64,000 nt of DNA from Microthrixaceae bacterium (GTDB lineage: Bacteria > Actinomycetota > Acidimicrobiia > Acidimicrobiales > Microtrichaceae): NCBI GenBank assembly GCA_023957975.1, contig JAMLGM010000010.1, positions 122,628 to 186,627 on the forward strand, given 5' to 3'. The position numbers were made by a program, and so were the translations under genes. Position 1 is the first letter of the stretch. Every line of letters starts with the position of its first letter. Below the pieces are notes generated by a model, which was not told the DNA's origin, made no database searches, and saw nothing but the letters and a program-made list of their open reading frames with translations. Of the stretch, positions 53,499 through 64,000 are shown in pieces.

Positions 53499-53674
53499 AG
53501 GCGCGAGAAGGTGTCGTGGTCGGGATCGTGGGAGTGATGATCGGCGCGGCCATCGACGCGAGCTGGCGGGCGGATGAGCGGGCGAGTTGCCGCGATCGGC
53601 TCCTGCTCGCAACGGGAGTCGAGGCGACGATGTTGCCCCGTTCCTCGCCGCTACGCGACCGTCGACTCGACTGA
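53495..53674 (+). CDS. Very small membrane protein coupled to the previous gene
   Basis: A 59-residue open frame starting at ATG 53495 inside the preceding stop. One hydrophobic helix (EGVVVGIVGVMIGAAIDASW) is followed by a charged tail with one Cys (ERASCRDRLL). No family is recognised. Translational coupling and the codon pattern favour a real gene; a chance frame cannot be excluded. Confidence 0.4.
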   Translation: MKAREGVVVGIVGVMIGAAIDASWRADERASCRDRLLLATGVEATMLPRSSPLRDRRLD

Positions 53675-53787
53675 GATACCGGCGTTCGCGGCCAGGACGC
53701 TGCGTTCACCCGTTGATGTTGCCTGCATTGCCGGCGTCTCATCGACGGACCCCGTGCGGTGGTTGTGGCCGCTTCGGCCGCGCCGCG

Positions 53788-54300
53788 CTAAAAGACCCAT
53801 CGGGTCGCCCGCTGGGCGAACTCGTCGGGCCGTTCAATCATCCCGATCACCTTCGTCGGGCGCACCTGGAAGGCCGCGTTGCCGGAGAAGAACGCCTCCA
53901 TCTCGGTCAGCTCGTCAGCTTCGTCGCTGGCGTCGTCGCTGGCGTCGCGGTACTTGAGCGCCCAGGCCCGGGCGACCTCGGCGGGTGGCGTGAGTTCGAC
54001 TGCGACCCCTTCGAGCGACACGAACTCGACCGTGTCGGCGGTGGTGACCGCAACGTGTGGGTTGGCCCGCAGGTTTCGTGCCTTCAGCGCGGTGTGGGCG
54101 CACGAGAACCAGAACGTGTCGTCGTCGACCCACACGCCCCACACCGGCGTGGAGTGGGGTCGGTGGTCGGCATCGACGGTGACGACCCAGTAGTTGCGAT
54201 TGGGGACCAGCCGTTGCCGGGCCCAGTCCCACGGGAGCGTGCCATCGAGGTCGTCGGGGACGCCGTATTCGGCCATCGCTGGGCGTTGTGCTTCGGGCAT
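53788..54300 (-). CDS. Pyridoxamine-5'-phosphate-oxidase-fold protein, F420-type
   Basis: A 170-residue split-barrel flavin/F420-binding protein. The motifs LPWDWARQRLVPNRNYWVVT, RPHSTPVWGVWVDDDTFWFS, ARNLRANPHVAVTTADTVEF and EGVAVELTPP match actinobacterial F420-binding PPOX proteins. These reduce or bind unknown substrates. The insert DASDDASDEADEL looks like a small duplication. ATG 54300 gives MPEAQRPAMAEYGVPDDLDG. The frame reads on upstream into a decayed antitoxin gene (54310-54526) on the same strand. Confidence 0.85.
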   Translation of the reverse strand: MPEAQRPAMAEYGVPDDLDGTLPWDWARQRLVPNRNYWVVTVDADHRPHSTPVWGVWVDDDTFWFSCAHTALKARNLRANPHVAVTTADTVEFVSLEGVAVELTPPAEVARAWALKYRDASDDASDEADELTEMEAFFSGNAAFQVRPTKVIGMIERPDEFAQRATRWVF

Positions 54301-54309
54301 GGTCGGCAC

Positions 54310-54526
54310 CGTACCCGCTGACGGCACGTGGGTGGGGAAGCTTCGGTGCGCGGGCCGGGGTGATGAGACCGTCGGCGATGAGACGATCGAGCGGACGCGG
54401 CTGGCTGGGAGGCACGAGGCGTGCGATTGCCGTGCCGCGGTCGGTCACGGTCACTTCGCGTCCGGAGCGAACCGCGTCGAGATACCGGCCGAGGTGATCG
54501 CGTAGTTCGTGGAGGTCGACTTCCAT
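54310..54526 (-). pseudogene. Orphan Phd/YefM-type antitoxin, 3' end lost or frameshifted
   Basis: ATG 54526 starts a clear Phd/YefM N-terminus: MEVDLHELRDHLGRYLDAVR, then SGREVTVTDRGTAIARLVP and LIADGLITPARAPKL. The frame then runs far into the PPOX gene without a stop. In the neighbouring frame the bases just before the PPOX start read VPSAGTVPTMPEAQR, which looks like a normal antitoxin tail. One frameshift near 54325-54340 would therefore explain it. No PIN toxin gene follows. It is probably a relic of a VapBC-type module. Confidence 0.65.
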
Positions 54527-54618
54527 CTCGGAAGTGTGGCGCTTCGAGGTCGCAAGAGCGAGCCAGAATGGCCTTGTCGTTTCAGTGGATCGGGGTGTGA
54601 TCGTGAAGGGGTCCGGGG

Positions 54619-55824
54619 TTGGACGTTGATGTGCAAGTTGACGGCAGCGAGTTGTTGTTGGTCGTCCCGTTGGTCGGGCCACCGCAGAACATAGGGGAGC
54701 CCGACTCGTTCTCAGCGGTGGACGCCGATCTTGAGTTGCCGCCCGAGTTCTTCGCGACGTTGCGCCGGTTCGCAGTGCCGGGGGAGTTCGTCGTTGAACT
54801 CGGCGCTCGGTCGGTTTGGGTTCGTCGTGCCAGTGTGGTCGCTGTGGGCGACGGCGATCTCGAGGCGTGGTTCGCCGTCGTCGGGTTCGACCCGGTGTCG
54901 ACCGTGGTCGCCGACTGGCTGGACTGCGCCAGGGTGTTGAGCAAGGCCGACGTCGTGGCAGAGGTCTGTTCGGCGGTCGGCATCGAGCCGCTCGACGCAG
55001 CGACGCGGGGGACGGTGTTGGTCTTGATGCTGGTCGACGACCCGTCGTCTGTCGCCGACGTGGCGGATCACCTGAGGACCAGGGCGCCGTCGACGGAGTC
55101 AGTCGTTCGCCTCGACGCGTCCGAAGACTCGCCGGCGGGTTCGCTGAACGGGGCTGTGCTCCGGCGGGTTGTGACTCGGCGCACCTGCGGGTTTGTGATC
55201 GGCGGCGCGAACGCGTCAGCGTTCTTCACCAAGACGCTGCCTCGAGAACTCGACAACCAGTACATGTTGGCGGTCGTGATTCTGCATTGGCAGCGCCGCC
55301 ACCTCTTGACGATCCTGGAGGGGGCACAACAGATCTGGGCGCAGACCGATGGTGGGAGTAGGGGTGTGGAACGTTCCACGTCGATCCGGCGCCGGTTCGA
55401 CGAACTCACCGAACTGCGCGGCCGCTACGCCCGTCTGGTTTCGAGCGGAACGTTCGGCCCGGTGTTCGAATCGATGACCCAGGCGAGATTCTGGGCCGAC
55501 CTGAAGGACATCTACGGGGTCATCGACCGCTATCAGGAGGTCAGCGACGCGCTCGACACGTTGGGCCAGTCGATCGAAACCGAGGCGGGTCTTCGCTTGG
55601 AACGACTCCTGGCCTTCTTCGCGCTTGTGCTTGGCGTGCCGTCGCTGATCTTCGCCGTGTTCGGCGCCAACATCGGCGATCTCACACGAAGCGGCGCGGT
55701 GTCGTGGGTGCTGGTGACGGTCATCTTCATCGTGTCGCTGACCGTCGGCGCCGCGGCCTACATCGGCGCGGTCGGACGCAGCACCGCCCGTCCGACGATT
55801 CGGAACCGACGGGGGCTGCGGTGA
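54619..55824 (+). CDS. CorA-like membrane protein without a recognisable GMN motif
   Basis: A 401-residue protein with a large soluble N-terminal domain, long helices (RFDELTELRGRYARLVSSGT) and two C-terminal membrane segments (LLAFFALVLGVPSLIFAVFG and AVSWVLVTVIFIVSLTVGAA). This layout matches CorA metal channels, but the conserved GMN after the first helix reads FGANI. Selectivity may differ, or it may be a divergent homologue with another job. The basic end (RPTIRNRRGLR) is typical. The likely start is TTG 54619; GTG 54631 is an alternative. It overlaps the next small gene by four bases. Confidence 0.65.
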   Translation: MDVDVQVDGSELLLVVPLVGPPQNIGEPDSFSAVDADLELPPEFFATLRRFAVPGEFVVELGARSVWVRRASVVAVGDGDLEAWFAVVGFDPVSTVVADWLDCARVLSKADVVAEVCSAVGIEPLDAATRGTVLVLMLVDDPSSVADVADHLRTRAPSTESVVRLDASEDSPAGSLNGAVLRRVVTRRTCGFVIGGANASAFFTKTLPRELDNQYMLAVVILHWQRRHLLTILEGAQQIWAQTDGGSRGVERSTSIRRRFDELTELRGRYARLVSSGTFGPVFESMTQARFWADLKDIYGVIDRYQEVSDALDTLGQSIETEAGLRLERLLAFFALVLGVPSLIFAVFGANIGDLTRSGAVSWVLVTVIFIVSLTVGAAAYIGAVGRSTARPTIRNRRGLR

Positions 55825-56075
55825 GTGCAGGTCGACGGGAGGGTCGTGACGTGGAGCAATCAGGTACCGATGGATCGCTCGATGACTTCCTTCAGCGTGT
55901 CGATGACGTGCTCGATCGGGCGTTTCCCGTCGAGCCGGCCTCGGCGGAGAAGGTCGAGGGGGCGGCTGGGGCCGAGGCGGCGGCCGGGGTCGAGCGGCTG
56001 GTGGTGTCTCGGGTGAGCGATGAGCGTCAACGCCAACTCGAGCGTTTGGGTGATCCCGACAACGAGTCGTGGTAG
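55821..56075 (+). CDS. Small acidic protein (hypothetical), coupled to the CorA-like gene
   Basis: An 84-residue soluble protein starting at GTG 55821 inside the CorA-like stop (GTGA). It is rich in Asp/Glu/Ala (DGSLDDFLQRVDDVLDRAFP, GAAGAEAAAGVERLVV) and ends DERQRQLERLGDPDNESW. No family is recognised. The overlap suggests a joint function with the membrane protein. A palindrome 20 bases downstream would end the transcript. Confidence 0.55.
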   Translation: MSAGRREGRDVEQSGTDGSLDDFLQRVDDVLDRAFPVEPASAEKVEGAAGAEAAAGVERLVVSRVSDERQRQLERLGDPDNESW

Positions 56076-56094
56076 CGCCGGGCGCGACGGCGAA

Positions 56095-56140
56095 GTGTTG
56101 TACATCAGGGGCGCGATATCGCGCCCCTGATGTACAACAC
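56095..56140. repeat. Perfect 46-bp palindrome, copy 2
   Basis: It is the same 46 bases as the core of 27048-27099, centred on GATATC, with no loop. It lies between the convergent small acidic gene and brxHI, so it could stop transcription from both sides. Confidence 0.95.
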
Positions 56141-56166
56141 CCCCGCCCGTGCATGGCCGGCTCCGG

Positions 56167-58281
<2,115 letters not shown>

Positions 58282-58323
58282 GAGAAAATGTCGCTTGGGT
58301 TGGGTCGGGTGTGGTTAGGCCGG

Positions 58324-58369
58324 GTGTTGTACATCAGGGGCGCGATATCGCGCCCCTGATGTACAACAC
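58324..58369. repeat. Perfect 46-bp palindrome, copy 3, between brxD and brxHI
   Basis: It is identical to 56095-56140. Standing inside the operon, it should reduce or end read-through from brxD to brxHI, or mark the insertion point of brxHI. Confidence 0.95.
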
Positions 58370-58386
58370 TCGACCCGTCAGGGCAC

Positions 58387-59799
58387 TCAGCCCTGGTCGG
58401 TGCCGAGGTCGAGGTTGAGGTCGAGGTCGATGTCGTCGGGCCCGAGGCCGGCCGGCCCAGGCGCAGAGCCCGGCTCGGAGCCAGGCACAGAGCCCTGTTC
58501 GGCGCCCCGTTCGGCGTTGCGTTCGATATCGGACAGTTCCGCGTCGCCGACGGTGAGTTGGTAGTCGCGGCGAGGGTCGAAATCGTCGAACAACTCGACG
58601 CGGTCCAACACGTCGCCGACGAGTTTTTTGAGGAACAGCCGCGGTGCAATGCCCACCTGGCCGCCGAGTTTGCCGGCCACGGCATCGGCGAGGTCGCCAA
58701 CGTAGCGATCGTCCACCATCGACTCGACCCGCTCCGCCGCGGGTGATCCGGCCACGAACACCGCTCGCACGTTGGTGCCGAGTTCGACGAGGCGGTCGTG
58801 GTCGAAGCCGCTGAGGCGGATCTGTACCGCCCTGGGATTGTCGAAACGCGGGTCGCCGGAGAAGTCGACGGCGAGCCGCTGCGCGAGCGGTGCGAGGCGT
58901 TGCACCCCCTGTGGCCCGTCGAAGAACGCGGGGGTTCCGGTGATGAGCAGGTACAGCCCGGGGAACCGCCCGCCGTCGACCTCGTCGATGAGTTGGCGCA
59001 GCGCGTTGAGCGACTTGTCGCGCACATCGGAGCGCACCCGTTGCAGCGTCTCGACCTCGTCGATGATGACCAACAGTCCGCTGTTGCCCGAGTCGCGGAT
59101 CATGGTGAGTAGCCCCTGTAGAAACGACAGCGCTCCGGCGTGGTCGACGTCGCCTTTGATGCCGGCGTAACGCTTGACCGACGCGGCGACGTTGGGTTGG
59201 CCCCCCAGCCAGGCGACCAGCCCGTCCGCGGTTGCGAGATCGCCGTCGAGGGTCGCTCGCCGATACGCCCTCAGCACCGTGGCGAAGGTCGGGTTGGTGC
59301 GGCTGACCTCGGCGAGTCGCGCTTCGAGCAGGCGGTCGGTGCCCGCAACCAGGGCCGCCTCGTCGTGTTCGTCGACGGTGCCGTCCGCGAGGACGTCTTC
59401 TTCCAACACGAAGAACCAGCCGTCGATCAGCGAGCGAAACGCCCCGGTGTCGCCGTCGCCGACGGCGAGTCGTTCGACGAGTCGCCGGTACACGGTCTGG
59501 AGTTGGTGCAGGGGAGTTTCGGTTTCGGAGATCTGGATTTCGCTGGTCACGAACCCGGCGCGCCGGGCACGATCCGCGATCCAACGCGACGCGAACGTCT
59601 TGCCCGACCCCCATTCGCCCCGGATGCATTTGAACACGCCGCCGCCGGTTGCCGCCCGGGCGAGTTCGTCGTCGATGGAGGGGCCGAAGCGTTCGAGGCC
59701 GACGGCGAGCAGGTCGAGGCCACGCGCCGGCACGGTGCCTCGCCGCAGCGCGTCGATGACTTCGTCTCGGCGGGCTTTGCTGGGCGTCGGGGCGGTCAT
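58387..59799 (-). CDS. brxD: BREX-2 ATP-binding protein BrxD
   Basis: A 470-residue P-loop ATPase (DUF2791 type). Walker A is RGEWGSGKTFASRW (residues 61-68 for the core), preceded by the AATGGGVFKCIRG strand. Walker B and sensor are SGLLVIIDEVETLQR near 243 and LYLLITGTPAFFDGPQGV. The family's C-terminal part contains APRLFLKKLVGDVLDRV. The tail is repetitive (GSVPGSEPGSAPG, DLDLNLDLG). BrxD is part of the BREX-2 phage-exclusion machinery; its exact task is not established. Its ATG overlaps the pglZ stop by four bases. Confidence 0.9.
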   Translation of the reverse strand: MTAPTPSKARRDEVIDALRRGTVPARGLDLLAVGLERFGPSIDDELARAATGGGVFKCIRGEWGSGKTFASRWIADRARRAGFVTSEIQISETETPLHQLQTVYRRLVERLAVGDGDTGAFRSLIDGWFFVLEEDVLADGTVDEHDEAALVAGTDRLLEARLAEVSRTNPTFATVLRAYRRATLDGDLATADGLVAWLGGQPNVAASVKRYAGIKGDVDHAGALSFLQGLLTMIRDSGNSGLLVIIDEVETLQRVRSDVRDKSLNALRQLIDEVDGGRFPGLYLLITGTPAFFDGPQGVQRLAPLAQRLAVDFSGDPRFDNPRAVQIRLSGFDHDRLVELGTNVRAVFVAGSPAAERVESMVDDRYVGDLADAVAGKLGGQVGIAPRLFLKKLVGDVLDRVELFDDFDPRRDYQLTVGDAELSDIERNAERGAEQGSVPGSEPGSAPGPAGLGPDDIDLDLNLDLGTDQG

Positions 59800-62700
59800 G
59801 GGGCTCCTTGGAGGAACTGCGAGCGCAGCAGCTTCTCATCGAGTCGTACTTCGCGGGCGGTCGTGTCGACGGTGAGCACACCGAAGCCGTCGACGTTCAA
59901 CAGGCGGCTGAGCACGACGACGAACCCGGCGACCCGGGCGCCGGGCATGCCGGTGGCCTGGGCGAGCACGGCGTAGTTGGCCACGCCGCCGCGGCGATGG
60001 ATCGCGGCGAGGGTGTCCCGGACCTTCTCGGCGTCGGGTTTGGCTCGACGAATCGAGCCGAGTTGCAACGCGTAGACGTCGGAGGCGAGCACCTCGTCGA
60101 CCCAGCCCGGCACGTTCCCCGTCGCGCCTTCGCCCGCGCCCGCGCCGCCGACAGAACCGGCGGCAGATCCAGCGTCCGGGGCGCTCGCAGAATCGAGAGC
60201 CGAATCGAGCGCCGGCTCGAACAGGGCCCCTTGCCCGGCGGAGGCTTTCGGGGTCTTCTTCGCTGGGCGTTTGGCCGCCGTCGACTTTTTGGCCTCCTCG
60301 ACGACGTCGACGTGAAGGTCCCACCAGGTTGGCGTGGCGACCGACAACAGGTCCCAACCTTTGGGCAGTTCGATGCCGGCGGGAGCGTAGACCGACAGCG
60401 GAACGATGCACTCGTCGGGGGTGGCACCGCCGTGGTAGCCGCCGTGTTTGGCCGAATAGCGCAGGTCGTCGTGATAGGGGGCGAGCACGCCGCGGTCGTC
60501 GCCCAACAAAACCCTCGGGCCACGCAACAACACCTCATCGGCGCTCGGTTCGCGGTCTGCGATGCGCCAGCGGTCGCCGCCCTCGCCGGATCGTTCGACC
60601 TCGCCGCGGCCGTCGAGGCCGACGCCGAGCACGTGGCCGTGGTCGGCGGTGATGACGACGATTCGCCCGGCGTTTGTGGCGTCCCGCAACAGCCCAGGCA
60701 GCACATCGAGGTGTTCGAGGCGGTATTCGGGGGTGAAGGTGCCGCGGCTCAACTGGTCGTCGATGGTGTTGATCACCGCGGCGACAACTCGGGGCCCGTT
60801 CTCGCCGAGGGAATCTCTGACCGGGGCGGGCAGGCTCTGTCCGATGCCGCCGCCGAAGTCGGGCCGCTGATGCCACAGCACCGCGCCGGGACCGTCGAGT
60901 TTGGCGATCTTGGGGTGTTTGGGCAGTTCACGGGTCTCATCGGCGGCGGCGCCGGTGCGCAGGGTGCCGGCGAGCAGTGAGGTCCGCGACGCCTCGGTGA
61001 CCGTGGGCAGCGCTGCGAGCGCGACCCGTCGTTGGTCGGTGGGCGAAATCTCCTTGAGTCCGAACTGGGCGAACTGATCGGCGAGTTCGAGGAAGGGTGC
61101 GAGCCCGCATCCGTCGAGCACGATGAGCAGAATCGCCGCGTGGTTGGCGAGCGGGGCGATGACCTGGCCGAGCACGGCCTCGACGGCCACGACCTCGTCG
61201 GCGGGCAATTCGGCGGCGGTGCCGTCGACGCTCCAGCGGGCCAGCGCTTCGGCGAAGGCCCGGTTGCCGTCGGCTCGGCGTTGGTGGGCGGCGGCGCTGA
61301 TGCGTTTGAGTGCGTCGGCGAATCGTGGGGGAGTGTCGTCGCCTTCGCCCACCCTGCGGCGGGCGGCGTCGACCCAGGCGCCGTCGGCCCGGTAGGCCTC
61401 GATCGACTCGGCGAGGGTCAGCACCGGCGAGTTCGGATTGCTCCCAACGCCGGTGCCGTGACGTGCGCTGATCGGGTCGGCCAGCCACGACACGAGCCGC
61501 GCCGCGAGTTGGGCGCGTTGGGCGCGGGGACGACCCGCCGGGGTGGCGCTGAGGCGGTGGGTGACGACGCGCTGCACCGCCTGTCGAAGGGTGTCGGCGG
61601 CGACCCCGCCGACCTGACTGGCGCCGCCGGCCTTACTGGCGGGGTCGGTGCTGGCGGGATCGCCGAGGGCGGCGTCGAGCAGCACGACGAGTTGGTCGAG
61701 GCGGGCTTCGAAGCTGACGTTCAACACGTTGCTGGCATCGGGTGCGGGTGCCTGCCATTCGCCGACGAGGGCCGACCCGGTGGCTTCGAGTTGGTAGAGG
61801 TCGGCGTGGGTGACCCCCGACGCGCCCAGCCCAGCCGACACGCCCAGTCCTCCCGAAGCGCCTAGCCCTCCGGAAGCGCCCGGGCCGCTGCGTTCGGCGA
61901 TGTCGGCGAAGGCCGCCTCGGCGGCTTCGGCCCAGGCTTGTAACGCCGAGTCGGTGACCGAGCGGCATCCGGTCAGGTCTTCGATGCGGGCCTGGGCCAT
62001 GCTGGCGCTCGTGGCACCCACGACGGTGCGCGCCGCGAGCCCTGCGGGCAGACAGGTTTCGCCTCGGCCCTGGGCGATTGCCCCGGTGACGAGTTGGCCG
62101 GCGGGGCCCAACAGCTCGCCGAGGGTCGAACAGAGCGAGGCGACCACCGTCGGGTCGGCGGTGTCGAGGTCGGCCGCGAAGGTGGTGCTTGTCGTGGCGA
62201 GGATCAGCCGTTCGAGGGTGATGCCACTCGCCCCCAGAATCGCTGCGGCGAGGGCGCGCAGCGCAGCATCCGCGCTCAACACGACGGCACCGGCGGGCAG
62301 CGATTCGACGGGTACGTCCAACAGCGGGTCGGCCATCCACGAGAACCGCGAGTCGCCGAAGGCCGGGTCGAGGGTGCGGACACCGAAGCGTTGGCGAACG
62401 GCGTCCCACGGGCTGAGCCCGTAGAGCTTGGGGCGCACGAATCGGCCCAACACGTCCGCGCCGAGCACCCCTTCGGCCACGTCGGTCAACACGACGAGGG
62501 TCGCGTTCGGGTCGCCGGCGGCGGTCTGGTCGAACTCGGCGATGGCGCGCCGAACCGCGAGGGGGCTCTGGCACGCCTGGACTGAAATGGTGCCCACGGC
62601 GGGGTCGTCCAGATCGCCGAGGTTCCACACCGGGGTCGCTTTGATGCCGACGATGAACGGTTCGGGGTGGAGGCGCCCAGCCATTGCGCCGCGCAGCTCT

Positions 62701-62822
62701 CGCACGAGTTGGCGCACCAGCTCGGCGGTGGCGACGCGTGCGGGCGCGCCAGCGACAGTGCCCCCAGCGGCAGCGCCGGTTCCGGCGCCGCCTGCGCCAG
62801 CCGTACCGACCGTGGGGGTCAT
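59796..62822 (-). CDS. pglZ: BREX-2 PglZ phosphatase-like protein
   Basis: A 1008-residue PglZ, the alkaline-phosphatase-fold protein found in all BREX types. Metal-site blocks are ILLIVLDGCGLAPFLELA near residue 565, LPTVTEASRTSLLAG near 604, VVITADHGHVLGVG near 722, and the C-terminal KHGGYHGGATPDECIVPLSV near 795. The N-terminus is a Gly/Ala linker. Other low-complexity parts are GASGGLGASGGLGVSAGLGA near 330 and the Ala/Ser/Asp-rich LDSALDSASAPDAGS near 870. The final winged-helix-like region starts VDEVLASDVYALQ. ATG 62822 overlaps the pglY stop. Confidence 0.92.
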   Translation of the reverse strand: MTPTVGTAGAGGAGTGAAAGGTVAGAPARVATAELVRQLVRELRGAMAGRLHPEPFIVGIKATPVWNLGDLDDPAVGTISVQACQSPLAVRRAIAEFDQTAAGDPNATLVVLTDVAEGVLGADVLGRFVRPKLYGLSPWDAVRQRFGVRTLDPAFGDSRFSWMADPLLDVPVESLPAGAVVLSADAALRALAAAILGASGITLERLILATTSTTFAADLDTADPTVVASLCSTLGELLGPAGQLVTGAIAQGRGETCLPAGLAARTVVGATSASMAQARIEDLTGCRSVTDSALQAWAEAAEAAFADIAERSGPGASGGLGASGGLGVSAGLGASGVTHADLYQLEATGSALVGEWQAPAPDASNVLNVSFEARLDQLVVLLDAALGDPASTDPASKAGGASQVGGVAADTLRQAVQRVVTHRLSATPAGRPRAQRAQLAARLVSWLADPISARHGTGVGSNPNSPVLTLAESIEAYRADGAWVDAARRRVGEGDDTPPRFADALKRISAAAHQRRADGNRAFAEALARWSVDGTAAELPADEVVAVEAVLGQVIAPLANHAAILLIVLDGCGLAPFLELADQFAQFGLKEISPTDQRRVALAALPTVTEASRTSLLAGTLRTGAAADETRELPKHPKIAKLDGPGAVLWHQRPDFGGGIGQSLPAPVRDSLGENGPRVVAAVINTIDDQLSRGTFTPEYRLEHLDVLPGLLRDATNAGRIVVITADHGHVLGVGLDGRGEVERSGEGGDRWRIADREPSADEVLLRGPRVLLGDDRGVLAPYHDDLRYSAKHGGYHGGATPDECIVPLSVYAPAGIELPKGWDLLSVATPTWWDLHVDVVEEAKKSTAAKRPAKKTPKASAGQGALFEPALDSALDSASAPDAGSAAGSVGGAGAGEGATGNVPGWVDEVLASDVYALQLGSIRRAKPDAEKVRDTLAAIHRRGGVANYAVLAQATGMPGARVAGFVVVLSRLLNVDGFGVLTVDTTAREVRLDEKLLRSQFLQGAP

Positions 62823-64000
62823 GAGGGGGCGTCTCCGAGCGAGCGGATGACGATTTCGAAGGGGCCCTCGCCGTGGGTGCCGGCGTCGATTTCGTCGCGC
62901 AGTTCGCTGAGGCGTTTCGCCGCTGCGGTGGCGCTGAGGCCGGCCTCGGAGGTCACCTCGCCACCACCCTCGCCACCACCACGAAGGCCGACGGCTGGCG
63001 CATCGACGACCGCAGCCACCTCAGCGACTTCAGCCACCGGAACCGCCGGAGCGGCCGGAACCGCGGGTGGGGTCGGGGCGGCTTCGGCGAACACGATCTC
63101 GCGGGCGGCTTTGACGAGTTCGCTCAGCGCAGGAGCGAGTTGGGTGACGTATTCCTCGGTGTTGAGCAGTGCGCCCAGCCGTTCGCCGAGATGTGCGCCT
63201 TCGGAGCGGGTCATCGCGGTGGCGAGCAACTTGACGTCGATGCCGGCGATGGTGCTGGAAACGGCGGTGGCCGACTTGATCGACGCTCCGATCGCCTCGG
63301 GGCTCGGGCTGAGATCCGCGGCGACGAACGCCTCGACCTTGGCGAGGTCGCTGCCGGCGGACGCGATCGCGCCGAGCAGTCGGGCCGCGTTGGTTGCGGT
63401 GGTGATCCGCGCCACCCCGCCAGCAGCACCCCCGGCACCCACGAGCGCGGCGAGGGTTTCGAGTTCCCCGCCCAACGACTCGACCGCGGCGAGATGTTCG
63501 TTGGCGGCGTTGGCGAGGCGTCCGCTCAGGCGTGCGAGCGCGACCGCCGAGGGTTCGTCGGCGAGGCCGGCCACACCGAGCACCCGTGCGGCCCGGTCGA
63601 CCGCGGTTGCCCAGTCGGCGGGGGAGGGCAGCTCCTGGGAGACGACCTCGTAGTGGTCCGACAGCGAGTCGATGGCGACGCGGGCGGGGCCGCCGTGGTC
63701 GGTGAAGATCCGGTCGGTGGCAGCGGCCCACACGATGAGCACCAGGTTCGCCAGTTCCTTGCTGAGCCCCATGGGGGAGGGGTCGTCGATCCAGGCGCGC
63801 AACTCGGCGACGGTGACGTGGCCCTCGGCTCCCGACTGGGCGCGTTCGGCGATTTTGCGGGTGAAGTGCGGTTCCCACCGTTGGGACACGTCCAACAGGA
63901 ACGCCTGTTCGGATTGCACGCCGAGGCGCAGCGGGTTGGCGATGCGTGACATGACCCGCCGCTCTGCGGTGGGCACCTGGGCGATGCGCCGGTCGGGGGC
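62819..64000 (-). CDS. pglY: BREX-2 PglY ATPase, C-terminal part (runs off the right edge)
   Basis: About 394 residues are visible, open through the window edge (ending upstream as PDRRIAQVPTAERRVMSRIA). Length and position fit the end of PglY (usually about 1200 residues), the large P-loop protein before pglZ in BREX-2. The visible part includes RLGVQSEQAFLLDVSQRWEP, AELRAWIDDPSPMGLSKELA, NLVLIVWAAATDRIFTDHGG and a helical tail. An Ala/Pro/Val linker (APTPPAVPAAPAVPVAEVAE) is followed by a last helix near 20 residues from the end. The ATPase domain lies outside. It overlaps pglZ by four bases. pglX and pglW are expected further right. Confidence 0.85.
   Translation of the reverse strand, partial: APDRRIAQVPTAERRVMSRIANPLRLGVQSEQAFLLDVSQRWEPHFTRKIAERAQSGAEGHVTVAELRAWIDDPSPMGLSKELANLVLIVWAAATDRIFTDHGGPARVAIDSLSDHYEVVSQELPSPADWATAVDRAARVLGVAGLADEPSAVALARLSGRLANAANEHLAAVESLGGELETLAALVGAGGAAGGVARITTATNAARLLGAIASAGSDLAKVEAFVAADLSPSPEAIGASIKSATAVSSTIAGIDVKLLATAMTRSEGAHLGERLGALLNTEEYVTQLAPALSELVKAAREIVFAEAAPTPPAVPAAPAVPVAEVAEVAAVVDAPAVGLRGGGEGGGEVTSEAGLSATAAAKRLSELRDEIDAGTHGEGPFEIVIRSLGDAPS

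Noticed and set aside
58334..59881. 515-residue alternative minus frame over brxD
   Set aside because: It is an Arg/Thr-rich shadow. The brxD frame has the P-loop, Walker B and correct overlaps with its neighbours.

Overview
The window is GC-rich DNA from an actinobacterium, most plausibly of the Acidimicrobiia type. The evidence is the order uvrC - rapZ - yvcK - gap - pgk - tpiA - secG, an actinobacterial/Firmicute-type LexA box before uvrA, F420/deazaflavin-type enzymes, several VapBC modules and a Pgl/BREX-2 operon. The class assignment is inference from gene content. GTG and TTG starts and 4-base stop/start overlaps are common.

Positions 1-19225 are mainly core genome: partial chorismate synthase (-), a polytopic membrane protein, SOS-regulated uvrA, a flippase-like protein and a GT2 glycosyltransferase, nadA, uvrC, a methyltransferase, rapZ-yvcK, the lower-glycolysis operon gap-pgk-tpiA, a YjbR-like gene, secG, an orphan solute-binding lipoprotein and a tRNA-Leu with the unusual anticodon AAG. 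whiA, expected after yvcK, is not there.

Positions 19202-24731 look like a decayed integrative element in the 3' end of that tRNA. It holds an OLD-family ATPase/TOPRIM nuclease, a dead tyrosine integrase and an AbiEi/AbiEii-like toxin-antitoxin pair, and ends at a partial copy of the tRNA 3' end. From 24.8 to 29.6 kb there is a PadR-regulated membrane protein with a clear operator, two VapBC-type modules, a sortase-type surface protein and a broken vapC copy. From 29.8 to 36.6 kb lie metabolic and regulatory genes, including an unusual SDR - deazaflavin reductase fusion.

Positions 36.8-39.1 kb hold an arsenic module (arsC, aquaporin and arsI on the minus strand, arsR divergent) bracketed by two 72-bp twin-hairpin repeats. 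ABC-F and carotenoid-oxygenase genes follow. Positions 42.3-50.1 kb hold a giant Hhe-type (DUF4011-helicase-Vsr-DUF3320) defence protein, divergent from a conserved-looking protein of unknown function. Both are enclosed by identical 51-bp direct repeats. After an intradiol dioxygenase-like lipoprotein, a two-component system and small membrane genes, 56.2-64.0 kb is the 3' half of a BREX type 2 operon: partial pglY, pglZ, brxD and brxHI.

Two themes run through the accessory part. First, long perfect hairpins, including a 46-52 bp palindrome family (three intact, two decayed copies), sit at module boundaries and probably act as bidirectional terminators or REP-like elements. Second, many genes carry short, usually in-frame tandem duplications (yvcK, arsC, the SDR fusion, pglZ and others). 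The 19-64 kb stretch can fairly be called a composite defence region: OLD, AbiE, VapBC, Hhe and BREX-2.
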